From Pseudomonas asgharzadehiana (GTDB taxonomy: Bacteria; Pseudomonadota; Gammaproteobacteria; Pseudomonadales; Pseudomonadaceae): a stretch of 64,000 bases of DNA. Below are positions 43,898 to 51,383 of the stretch, in pieces (position 1 is the stretch's first letter; each line of letters starts with the position of its first letter). A program made the position numbers and the translations under genes. The notes beneath the pieces were generated by a model that ran no database searches, had not been told where the DNA came from, and saw only the letters and a list, made by a program, of their open reading frames with translations. The stretch spans positions 4,712,001 through 4,776,000 of the forward strand of contig NZ_CP077079.1 of the NCBI RefSeq assembly GCF_019139815.1, written 5' to 3'.

Positions 43898-44604
43898 GAC
43901 TCACCTCTATCAGGGGCGCCGTCCGGAAAGTGACGGGCAATATTGCGTTTGGAAGCGCCGATATGCCGGCGCATCAACAATTCGGCCAATTCACCGTCGC
44001 GATCGGCAATCGCGTCCAGAATGCGGTGATGCTCGGCAAAAGCCTGGCGTGGACGATTCGGCGTGGCGGAGAACTGGATGCGGTACATGCGCACCAACTG
44101 GTACAGCTCGCCGCAGAGCATTTGAGTGAGGGTGCGGTTGCCCGCGCCTTGAATTATCCGGTAATGAAAGTCGAAGTCGCCTTCCTGCTGGTAGTAACCG
44201 ACGCCGGCCTGGAATGCCGCATCCCGTTCATGGGTATGCAGCACTTGGCGCAGTTCTTCGATTTCGGCGTCGGTCATGCGCTCGGCGGCCAAGCGGCAGG
44301 CCATGCCTTCCAGGGACTCGCGGATCTCATAGAGCTCGACCAGCTCGGCATGGCTCAACGACACAACGCGGGCGCCCACATGGGGCACGCGCACCAGCAG
44401 GCGCTGGCCTTCCAGACGATGGATCGCTTCGCGCAGCGGGCCGCGGCTGATGCCGTAGGTGCGCGCCAGTTCCGGCTCGGAGATCTTGCTGCCGGGGGCG
44501 ATCTCGCCCTTGACGATGGCGGCCTGGATACGCCGGAAGACGTTCTCCGACATTGTCTGGGACTCGTCGGAAGCAGCGACCGGAGATTCCGATTGAACCC
44601 ACAT
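43894..44604 (-). CDS. prpR: GntR-family (FCD) regulator of the prp operon
   Basis: A 236-residue winged-helix/FCD protein. The DNA-binding part is [20 protein letters not shown] with [20 protein letters not shown]. The FCD domain holds [17 protein letters not shown] and [18 protein letters not shown] 44604 is chosen because AAAGGTG lies eight bases upstream. The first operator half overlaps this start, which suggests autorepression. Pseudomonas uses a GntR protein, not the sigma-54 PrpR of enterics, for this operon, and the name prpR is by position. The effector is expected to be a methylcitrate-cycle intermediate. Confidence 0.88.
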   Translation of the reverse strand: MWVQSESPVAASDESQTMSENVFRRIQAAIVKGEIAPGSKISEPELARTYGISRGPLREAIHRLEGQRLLVRVPHVGARVVSLSHAELVELYEIRESLEGMACRLAAERMTDAEIEELRQVLHTHERDAAFQAGVGYYQQEGDFDFHYRIIQGAGNRTLTQMLCGELYQLVRMYRIQFSATPNRPRQAFAEHHRILDAIADRDGELAELLMRRHIGASKRNIARHFPDGAPDRGES

Positions 44605-44615
44605 ATTGTCGACAC
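44604..44615. promoter_or_regulatory. GntR operator overlapping the prp operon start
   Basis: ATTGTCGACA lies directly before the regulator's start codon on the minus strand, so bound repressor would block translation initiation region or early transcription. It shares the ten-base core with the palindrome at 44678. Confidence 0.6.
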
Positions 44616-44677
44616 CTTTAAAAGCAATGCCGCAAAAACTAGCCAATCAGCCTGCATTAGTCAAAGAATAAATCCAC

Positions 44678-44689
44678 ATTGTCGACAAT
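44678..44689. promoter_or_regulatory. Perfect 12-bp palindrome ATTGTCGACAAT, GntR operator
   Basis: ATTGTCGACAAT is a perfect palindrome 73 bp upstream of the second site, in the promoter region of the prp operon. The form agrees with operators of FCD-type GntR regulators (for example the ATTGTATACAAT type used by MdcY). Confidence 0.7.
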
Positions 44690-44876
44690 CGTCTAATAAC
44701 CCTCAACGTATTCACCGAGAGCATGGCCGCCTGCCAGCGCTGGCGCCAAAAAAGCATCATGTTAGAATGCCCGCCGCTTTTGCCTGACATCATTGGATGA
44801 AACGGCGCACGAGGGAGTTTGCGCAGCAATGCCAGTCGCCTTGAATTGAACATCGCACTGCACCGCCTCAGGATCT

Positions 44877-45410
44877 ATGAGACTCAAGCCCTTCCCCCTG
44901 TTTTGCCTACTGTGCCTACCGAGCCTTGGCGTTGCCGCCGAGAAGACCGTGTATGGCCTCAACGAATATGCCCAATTGGCTGATATCGACCTGGAGGTCG
45001 CCGCCAAGCTGGACACCGGTGCCAAGACCGCGTCCCTCAGCGCCCGCGATATCAAGCGTTTCAAGCGCAACGGCGAATCCTGGGTGCGGTTCTACCTGGC
45101 CATCGACGCCGCCCATTCCCACCCCATCGAGCGCCCCCTGGCCCGCGTCAGCAAGATCAAGCGCCGCGCTGGCGACTACGACCCCGATGAAGACAAGAAC
45201 TACACCGCCCGCCCGGTGATTTCCCTGGATATCTGCATGGGCAGCGCTTTACGCAGCATCGAAGTGAACTTGACTGACCGCAGCGCTTTCCAATACCCGC
45301 TGCTGATCGGCTCCGAAGCGTTGAAACGCTTTGATGCGCTGATCGACCCCAGTCTTAAATACGCAGCAGGCAAACCCGCCTGCGCCGCCGACGCTCATAC
45401 CGCCGAGTAA
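44877..45410 (+). CDS. Retropepsin-like periplasmic protease (ATP-dependent zinc protease family)
   Basis: A 177-residue protein with signal peptide LKPFPLFCLLCLPSLGVAA and a single PF05618-type domain. The aspartic-protease-like motif is KLDTGAKTASLSA, followed by RFYLAIDA and a second strand region YPLLIGSEALKRF. The family name is historic; the fold is retropepsin-like and the protein is not an ATPase by sequence. It begins a three-gene operon with a transglutaminase-like membrane protein and an ATP-grasp ligase, the PA1768-1766 set. A role in processing a periplasmic peptide made or moved by the partners is likely but unproven. Confidence 0.85.
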   Translation: MRLKPFPLFCLLCLPSLGVAAEKTVYGLNEYAQLADIDLEVAAKLDTGAKTASLSARDIKRFKRNGESWVRFYLAIDAAHSHPIERPLARVSKIKRRAGDYDPDEDKNYTARPVISLDICMGSALRSIEVNLTDRSAFQYPLLIGSEALKRFDALIDPSLKYAAGKPACAADAHTAE

Positions 45411-45415
45411 ACCGA

Positions 45416-46948
45416 ATGCGCTCTCTTACCCTGCACCTGAAAATCCTGATCGCCATCCTGGTGGTGCTGGGTATTTCGGTCACCGCCTATCAGATTTTCG
45501 TGCTGGGCATTCCCGTCACCGAGGACGCCACCGACGACCTGTGGAACATCGACGCCAAAGTCGAGTTCGTCGCCAGCCCGAAAGACCCGGTGAAAATCCA
45601 GATGTTCGTGCCCCCCTTGAGCCGCGACTTCGTCAGCCTTAATGAGAGTTTCATTTCCAATAACTACGGGGTCAGCGTCAACCGCATCGACGGTAACCGC
45701 AAGGTCACCTGGTCGGCACGCCGGGCCAAGGGCAACCAGACCCTGTATTACCGCCTGGTGCTGACCAAGCGTTACAGCGGCGAAAAAGCCAAGATCAAAG
45801 GCCCGACCTTCCGCGACAGCATCGCCGTGGAAGGCCCGGAAAAAATCGCCGCCGAAGCCCTGCTGGCACCGATCCGCCAGCATTCGGCCGACGTCGAGAC
45901 CTTCATTACCGAAGCGATCAAGCGCACCAACAACCTCAATGACGACAATGTGAAGTTGTTGCTGGCGGGCGACCCGTCGACGCCGCACAAGGCCAAGATC
46001 GTCGAGTTGCTGTTGTCCATCGCCCATGTGCCGGTGGAAAAGGTGCACACCATCCGCCTGGTCGCCGACCAACCGCAAACCCCGGAACTGTGGCTGCGCA
46101 GCTTCAATGGCAATGACTGGCTGTATTTCAACCCGGAAACCGGCGAACAGGGCCTGCCCGCCGACCGCCTGCTGTGGTGGACCGGCGATGAGAACCTGAT
46201 CACGGTCGATGGCGGCAAGAAAGCCATGGTGACCTTCAGCCTCAACAACAGCGAAATGAACGCCATTCGCCTGGCCAAGCTGACCGACGAGAACACCGAC
46301 GCCAACTTCCTCGAATACTCGCTGTATGGCTTGCCGCTGCAAACCCAGCAGACCTTCATGATCATGGTGATGATCCCGATCGGCGTGCTGGTGATTCTGA
46401 TCCTGCGTAACCTGATCGGCCTGCAGACCCTGGGCACGTTCACCCCGGTGTTGATCGCCCTGGCGTTCCGCGAAACGCAGTTGGGCTTCGGGATCATGCT
46501 GTTTACGGTGATCACCGCGCTGGGGCTGTCGCTCAGGTCGTACCTTGAACATTTGAAGCTGCAGATGCTGCCGAGGCTGTCGGTGGTGCTGACGTTCGTG
46601 GTGGTACTGATCGCGGCCATCAGCCTGTTCAGCCATAAGCTGGGCCTGGAACGCGGCCTCTCCGTGGCACTGTTCCCGATGGTGATCCTGACCATGACCA
46701 TCGAACGCCTGTCGATTACCTGGGAAGAACGCGGCGGTGGCCATGCGATGAAGGTGGCGATTGGTACGCTGTTCGCCGCGTCCCTGGCGCACATCATCAT
46801 GAGCGTGCCGGAGTTGATCTACTTCGTGTTCACCTTCCCGGCGATCCTGCTGATCCTGGTGGGCTTCATGCTGGCCATGGGGCGTTATCGCGGCTATCGC
46901 CTGACCGAACTGGTGCGCTTCAAGGCCTTCCTCAAGGCTGACTCGTAA
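45416..46948 (+). CDS. Inactive-transglutaminase-type 7TM membrane protein
   Basis: A 510-residue inner-membrane protein. One N-terminal helix (LKILIAILVVLGISVTAYQ), a periplasmic transglutaminase-like domain (about 30-285) and about seven C-terminal helices (FMIMVMIPIGVLVILILRNL onward). The transglutaminase-like region lacks an evident Cys-His-Asp triad; no cysteine is seen in the part read, so it is called inactive. It starts five bases after the protease stop and overlaps the next gene by one base (TAATG). It probably forms a membrane complex with both neighbours. Confidence 0.85.
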   Translation: MRSLTLHLKILIAILVVLGISVTAYQIFVLGIPVTEDATDDLWNIDAKVEFVASPKDPVKIQMFVPPLSRDFVSLNESFISNNYGVSVNRIDGNRKVTWSARRAKGNQTLYYRLVLTKRYSGEKAKIKGPTFRDSIAVEGPEKIAAEALLAPIRQHSADVETFITEAIKRTNNLNDDNVKLLLAGDPSTPHKAKIVELLLSIAHVPVEKVHTIRLVADQPQTPELWLRSFNGNDWLYFNPETGEQGLPADRLLWWTGDENLITVDGGKKAMVTFSLNNSEMNAIRLAKLTDENTDANFLEYSLYGLPLQTQQTFMIMVMIPIGVLVILILRNLIGLQTLGTFTPVLIALAFRETQLGFGIMLFTVITALGLSLRSYLEHLKLQMLPRLSVVLTFVVVLIAAISLFSHKLGLERGLSVALFPMVILTMTIERLSITWEERGGGHAMKVAIGTLFAASLAHIIMSVPELIYFVFTFPAILLILVGFMLAMGRYRGYRLTELVRFKAFLKADS

Positions 46949-47934
46949 TGTTCGGCTTCTGGAAGACCTGGAAAGCCCTCGAAGCGCGGGGGATTATGGG
47001 CATCAACCGGCGTAACGCCGACTACGTGCTCAAGTACAACAAGCGCAGCCTGTACCCGATCGTGGATGACAAAATCATCACCAAGGAACGCGCGATCGCC
47101 GCCGGCATCCATGTGCCGCAAATGTACGGGGTGATCTCCACCGAAAAGGAAATCGACAAGCTCGACGAAATTATCGCCGGGCGCAGCGACTTCGTGATCA
47201 AGCCGGCCCAGGGTGCCGGCGGGGATGGCATCCTCGTCGTGGCCGACCGCTTTGAAGGGCGCTATCGCACGGTGTCCGGCAAAATCATCAGCCATGAAGA
47301 GATCGAACATCAGATCTCCAGCATCCTCACCGGCCTGTACTCCCTGGGCGGCCACCGTGACCGTGCGCTGATCGAATACCGCGTGGTGCCCGACCAGATC
47401 TTCAAAAGCATCAGTTACGAAGGCGTACCGGATATCCGCATCATTGTGCTGATGGGCTACCCGGTGATGGCCATGCTGCGCTTGCCGACCCGCCAGTCCG
47501 GCGGCAAGGCCAACCTGCACCAGGGCGCGATCGGCGTGGGCGTGGACCTGGCCACCGGCCTGACCCTGCGTGGCACCTGGCTGAATAACATCATTACCAA
47601 GCACCCCGACACCACCAACGCGGTGGACGGCGTGCAGTTGCCCAACTGGGACGGTTTCATGAAGCTCGCCGCGGGCTGCTACGAGCTGTGCGGGTTGGGC
47701 TATATCGGCGTGGACATGGTGCTGGACCAGGAAAAAGGCCCGCTGATCCTGGAGCTGAATGCACGGCCGGGGCTGAATATCCAGATCGCCAACGACTGTG
47801 GGCTGACCCTGCGCACCCATGCGGTGGAGGCCCGATTGGAAGCGCTGAAAGCTGCCGGCGTGACGGAAACGGTGGAAGAACGAGTGAAGTTCGTACAGGA
47901 AATGTTTGGGCATATTCCGCCCGTCGAAGGTTGA
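46948..47934 (+). CDS. Alpha-L-glutamate ligase-like (RimK-related) ATP-grasp protein
   Basis: A 328-residue cytosolic ATP-grasp enzyme. It starts FGFWKTWKALEARGIMGINR, shows the ATP-binding FVIKPAQGAGGDGILVV, substrate region MLRLPTRQSGGKANLHQGAI, and the metal-binding ILELNARPGLNIQIAN. It should join an amino acid, perhaps glutamate, to a carboxylate. The acceptor is unknown. Translation is coupled to the transglutaminase-like gene. The trio protease/membrane protein/ligase suggests synthesis and periplasmic handling of a small peptide or an envelope modification. Confidence 0.87.
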   Translation: MFGFWKTWKALEARGIMGINRRNADYVLKYNKRSLYPIVDDKIITKERAIAAGIHVPQMYGVISTEKEIDKLDEIIAGRSDFVIKPAQGAGGDGILVVADRFEGRYRTVSGKIISHEEIEHQISSILTGLYSLGGHRDRALIEYRVVPDQIFKSISYEGVPDIRIIVLMGYPVMAMLRLPTRQSGGKANLHQGAIGVGVDLATGLTLRGTWLNNIITKHPDTTNAVDGVQLPNWDGFMKLAAGCYELCGLGYIGVDMVLDQEKGPLILELNARPGLNIQIANDCGLTLRTHAVEARLEALKAAGVTETVEERVKFVQEMFGHIPPVEG

Positions 47935-48032
47935 TCCGGCCTTCGAACTGTCTATCCCCGACATCCCCTCTAGGAGCAAATCCTACGGGGGACTACAATC
48001 CCCTCCCCCGCGCCTTGGCTGATCCACCCCGC

Positions 48033-49376
48033 ATGTCGACCTGTTCCGTACACCCGCTGCCCTACCGGGCCAACCCCGCCGAGTATTTTGCGGCGATTCG
48101 CCATGCGCCCGGCGCGGTGCTACTCGACAGCGGCCGGCCGGTGGCCGAGCGCGGGCGTTATGACCTGCTCAGCGCCTGGCCCGAGGCGACCTTGGCGGTG
48201 GAGCCCGACGAAAGCGGCAGCGATTTCCTGCAGCGTTTGCGTAAAAACCTGACTCAGTTGGGTAACGCCAGCCTGCCCCACGGTTACACCTTGCCGTTTG
48301 TCGGTGGTTTGATCGGCTACCTGAGCTATGACTTTGGCCGACACCTGGAGCAAATGCCGCACCTGGCGGTGGATGACTTGCACCTGCCGGACGCGCGCTT
48401 CGGTTTGTATGCCTGGGCGCTGATCAGTGATCACCAGGTGCAAACCAGTCAACTGGTGTTCCACCCGGCGCTGGCTGACAGCGAGCGGCAACGCTTGATC
48501 GCGCTGTTCAGTCAACCGACGGCCGAGACCACGGCGCCGTTCGCGCTGAAGGGGCCAATGAAGTCGGACCTGACCCCTGAGGCTTACCACCAGGCCATCG
48601 TGCGCATTCAGGATTACATCCAGGCCGGTGACTGCTACCAGGTCAACTTTGCCCAGCGTTTTCGCGCGCCGTGCATCGGTGATCCATGGGCGGCTTATTG
48701 CGCCTTGCGCGCAGCCTGCCCAACGCCTTTTTCCGGTTTCCAGAGCCTGCCGGATGCCGGCGCGGTGCTGAGCTTGTCACCGGAACGCTTCGTCAGGGTC
48801 AGCGAGGGCCAGGTTGAAACCCGCCCGATCAAAGGCACGCGGCCACGCGGCGCAACGCCTGAACAAGACGCCGCCCACGCCGCCGAACTGCTGGCCAGCC
48901 CCAAGGATCGCGCCGAAAACCTGATGATTGTCGACCTGCTGCGCAACGACCTCGGCCGCACCTGTCGCACCGGCTCGGTGAGCGTGCCGGAGTTGTTCAG
49001 CCTGGAAAGCTACCCCAACGTGCATCACCTGGTCAGCAGCGTTATCGGCGAGTTGGCCGACAACAAAGACGCCCTCGACCTGATCGCCGGCAGCTTCCCC
49101 GGCGGGTCCATTACCGGTGCGCCGAAGATCCGCGCAATGCAGATCATCGACGAACTGGAGCCGACGCGACGCGGCTTGTATTGCGGCTCCCTGGTGTACC
49201 TGGACGTGCGCGGCGAGATGGACAGCTCCATCGCCATCCGCACTTTGCTGGTCAAGGATGGCCAGGTGTGCTGCTGGGGCGGAGGCGGGATCGTGGCGGA
49301 TTCGCAGTGGGAGGCGGAGTATCAGGAGTCGCTGACCAAGGTACGGGTGCTGTTACAAACCTTGGAAAGTTTGTAA
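48033..49376 (+). CDS. pabB: Aminodeoxychorismate synthase component I
   Basis: Makes 4-amino-4-deoxychorismate from chorismate with ammonia from PabA, for folate. The 447-residue protein has the chorismate-binding domain with GDCYQVNFAQRF, PFSGFQSLPDAGAVLSLSPE, VETRPIKGTRPRG, ENLMIVDLLRNDLGR and GGSITGAPKIRAMQIIDELE. No glutamine amidotransferase domain is fused. ATG 48033 is taken as start because the upstream open frame overlaps the previous gene. Next to thrH and cysH, as at PA1758-1756. Confidence 0.95.
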   Translation: MSTCSVHPLPYRANPAEYFAAIRHAPGAVLLDSGRPVAERGRYDLLSAWPEATLAVEPDESGSDFLQRLRKNLTQLGNASLPHGYTLPFVGGLIGYLSYDFGRHLEQMPHLAVDDLHLPDARFGLYAWALISDHQVQTSQLVFHPALADSERQRLIALFSQPTAETTAPFALKGPMKSDLTPEAYHQAIVRIQDYIQAGDCYQVNFAQRFRAPCIGDPWAAYCALRAACPTPFSGFQSLPDAGAVLSLSPERFVRVSEGQVETRPIKGTRPRGATPEQDAAHAAELLASPKDRAENLMIVDLLRNDLGRTCRTGSVSVPELFSLESYPNVHHLVSSVIGELADNKDALDLIAGSFPGGSITGAPKIRAMQIIDELEPTRRGLYCGSLVYLDVRGEMDSSIAIRTLLVKDGQVCCWGGGGIVADSQWEAEYQESLTKVRVLLQTLESL

Positions 49377-49414
49377 CGCACGACCCTCGTGGCTTTGGGC
49401 ATCAACTGAATGAC

Positions 49415-50032
49415 TTACAGGCTCAACGTCCGATTCGAAGCCTTGATGAACTCCCGCTTCAAATCCTCAAACGTATGCACCGCTGGGAACTGCGGGAACT
49501 CGCGAATCACATTCTCCGGCGCGTGGAACAGAATCCCACGGTCGGCTTCGCCCAGCATGGTGGTGTCGTTGTAGGAATCGCCGGCGGCGATCACGCGGTA
49601 GTACAGGCTCTTGAACGCCAGCACCGACTGGCGCTTGGGGTCTTTCTGGCGCAGTTGGTAGCTGATCACCCGGTCATTTTCATCGGTGATCAGACGGTGG
49701 CAAAGCAAGGTCGGGAAGCCCAGTTGGCGCATCAGCGGCTGGGAGAACTCGTAGAACGTGTCGGACAGGATCACCACCTGGAAGCGCTCGCGCAGCCAAT
49801 TGACGAACTCGATGGCGCCTTCCAGCGGCTTGAGCGTGGCGATCACGGCCTGTATGTCGGCAAGCTTGAGCCCGTGTTCGTCGAGGATGCGCAGACGTTG
49901 CTGCATCAGCACGTCGTAGTCGGGAATGTCGCGGGTGGTGGCCCGCAGGGATTGGATACCGGTTTTTTCGGCGAAGGCGATCCAGATTTCCGGAACCAGC
50001 ACCCCTTCCAGGTCAAGACAGGCAATTTCCAC
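49415..50032 (-). CDS. thrH: Bifunctional phosphoserine phosphatase/homoserine phosphotransferase ThrH
   Basis: A 205-residue HAD enzyme that hydrolyses phosphoserine and can move the phosphate to homoserine. It reads VEIACLDLEGVLVPEIWIAF (DxE in place of the usual DxD at the start), VVILSDTFYEFSQPLMRQLG and RVIAAGDSYNDTTMLGEADR. The GTG at 50032 is chosen as start: GGAG lies six bases before it and the resulting length equals that remembered for PAO1 ThrH. ATG 50044 would add four residues. It converges on pabB and is divergent from cysH. Confidence 0.95.
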   Translation of the reverse strand: MEIACLDLEGVLVPEIWIAFAEKTGIQSLRATTRDIPDYDVLMQQRLRILDEHGLKLADIQAVIATLKPLEGAIEFVNWLRERFQVVILSDTFYEFSQPLMRQLGFPTLLCHRLITDENDRVISYQLRQKDPKRQSVLAFKSLYYRVIAAGDSYNDTTMLGEADRGILFHAPENVIREFPQFPAVHTFEDLKREFIKASNRTLSL

Positions 50033-50181
50033 AAGACACTCCATTGGATTTATTGGTTGAGCGGGCAAAACGACTGCCGAACTCTAGCGATTCAAGCTCG
50101 CCGCCGCAACGCAGAGCGGATTTTGTTACCATCGCCCACCTAGAGAGCGCTCAGCGCCACTGACCTGTAGGAACCGTCCTG

Positions 50182-50916
50182 ATGAACCAAGCCTTCGACG
50201 TCGTTGAACTCGCCACGACCTATGCCAACAAATCCGCCCAGGACATTCTCAAGCTGGCGTTCAGCCAGTTCGGCGATGACCTGTGGATCTCTTTCAGCGG
50301 TGCCGAGGACGTGGTGCTGGTGGACATGGCCTGGAAGCTGAACAAGAACGTCAAGGTGTTCAGCCTCGACACCGGCCGCCTGCATCCGGAGACCTACCGA
50401 TTTATCGAGCAGGTACGCGAGTTCTACAAAATCGACATCGAACTGATCTCGCCGGACCAGAGCAAGCTGGAGCCGTTCGTCAAGGAAAAGGGCCTGTTCA
50501 GCTTCTACAAGGATGGCCATGGCGAATGCTGCGGCGTGCGCAAGATCGAACCGCTGCGCCGCAAATTGTCCGGCGTGAGCGCCTGGGCCACCGGCCAACG
50601 CCGCGACCAGAGCCCCGGCACCCGCAGCCAGGTGGCGGTGCTGGAGATCGACACAGCCTTTTCCACCCCGGAACGCACCCTATACAAGTTCAACCCGTTG
50701 GCGCAAATGACCAGCGAAGAGATCTGGGGTTATATCCGCATGCTGGAACTGCCCTACAACAGCCTGCATGAACGCGGCTTTATCAGCATCGGCTGCGAGC
50801 CATGCACCCGGCCGGTGTTGCCCAACCAACATGAGCGCGAAGGCCGCTGGTGGTGGGAAGAGGCCACGCAGAAGGAATGCGGGCTGCATGCGGGGAACAT
50901 CATCAGCAAGGCGTGA
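50182..50916 (+). CDS. cysH: Adenylylsulfate/phosphoadenylylsulfate reductase
   Basis: Reduces activated sulfate to sulfite with thioredoxin. The 244 residues hold the PP-loop-like [38 protein letters not shown] and the iron-sulfur cysteines CC in [14 protein letters not shown] and CxxC in [13 protein letters not shown]. The four cysteines mark the 4Fe-4S, APS-preferring type usual in Pseudomonas. The C-terminal ECGLHAGN carries the catalytic cysteine. ATG 50182 is preceded by TAGGAACCGTCC. Confidence 0.96.
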   Translation: MNQAFDVVELATTYANKSAQDILKLAFSQFGDDLWISFSGAEDVVLVDMAWKLNKNVKVFSLDTGRLHPETYRFIEQVREFYKIDIELISPDQSKLEPFVKEKGLFSFYKDGHGECCGVRKIEPLRRKLSGVSAWATGQRRDQSPGTRSQVAVLEIDTAFSTPERTLYKFNPLAQMTSEEIWGYIRMLELPYNSLHERGFISIGCEPCTRPVLPNQHEREGRWWWEEATQKECGLHAGNIISKA

Positions 50917-50933
50917 GGGTTGACGCGGTTGGA

Positions 50934-51026
50934 AAATGTGGGAGGGGGCTTGCCCCGATAGCGGTCTGTCAGTCAGCGTATGTTTGACTGAAACACCGCT
51001 ATCGGAGGCAAGCCCCTCCCACATTT
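50934..51026. repeat. REPIN downstream of cysH
   Basis: AAATGTGGGAGGGGGCTTGC and its inverted partner GCAAGCCCCTCCCACATTT around an inner pair ATAGCGG / CCGCTAT. It is the cleanest copy in the window, and the same family as the element at 143. Confidence 0.92.
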
Positions 51027-51274
51027 GTTTTGTATTTAGGCTTGAAATGTACACACAAATGTAACCATTGGTGCCATTTATGTGTGCAATTCTTATTCAG
51101 ACGCACCATAACGTAACACCTGCCCCCGACTATCGTCTGTCTCGTTGAACCCCACGCTTACACCTTAAAAATAAATAACTGTTCAATCGGTCAATTTATA
51201 AATCTTTAAATTCAGCCAGTTATTTAGATCCCCTATTAAAACGAAATTAGCCAGGGTTTTCATAGATCCAAAAC

Positions 51275-51290
51275 TGGCACGCATGTGGCT
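51275..51290 (+). promoter_or_regulatory. Sigma-54-like promoter
   Basis: TGGCACGCATGTGGCT has a perfect -24 box (TGGCACG) and GC ten bases after GG, but the -12 box is TGGCT and not TTGCT. A start near 51302 would lie 82 bp before the permease ATG. Nitrogen-limited control would suit a nucleobase or hydantoin transporter. Confidence 0.55.
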
Positions 51291-51305
51291 TAAGGTGAAA
51301 AGTGC

Positions 51306-51326
51306 TTTGTATACAATAAATACAAA
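51306..51326. promoter_or_regulatory. Inverted repeat TTTGTAT-N7-ATACAAA with inner TTGTATACAA
   Basis: The ten-base palindrome TTGTATACAA (51307-51316) is nested in a wider inverted repeat. This is the classic operator form of FCD-type GntR regulators. It lies just past the predicted sigma-54 start point, where a repressor would act. No regulator gene for it is adjacent. Confidence 0.5.
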
Positions 51327-51383
51327 ACCTACATACACTTTACCATCCGCCGCTTTGCTGCAGATGTGCTGGAGCCTGCCGGA

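Larger units (their letters stand above)
51027..51383. other. AT-rich 357-bp promoter region of the NCS1 permease gene
   Basis: No gene was seen. The stretch is markedly AT-rich for this genome between 51160 and 51345. It carries a sigma-54-like promoter at 51275 and a GntR-type palindrome at 51307, followed by the permease ribosome binding site CTGGAG at 51369. The low GC may mark a recent junction or simply a strongly regulated promoter. Confidence 0.5.

Noticed and set aside
29110..44876. Genomic island with integrase or insertion sequences
   Set aside because: The gene content looks accessory, but no transposase, integrase, direct-repeat ends or tRNA junction is present in the window.
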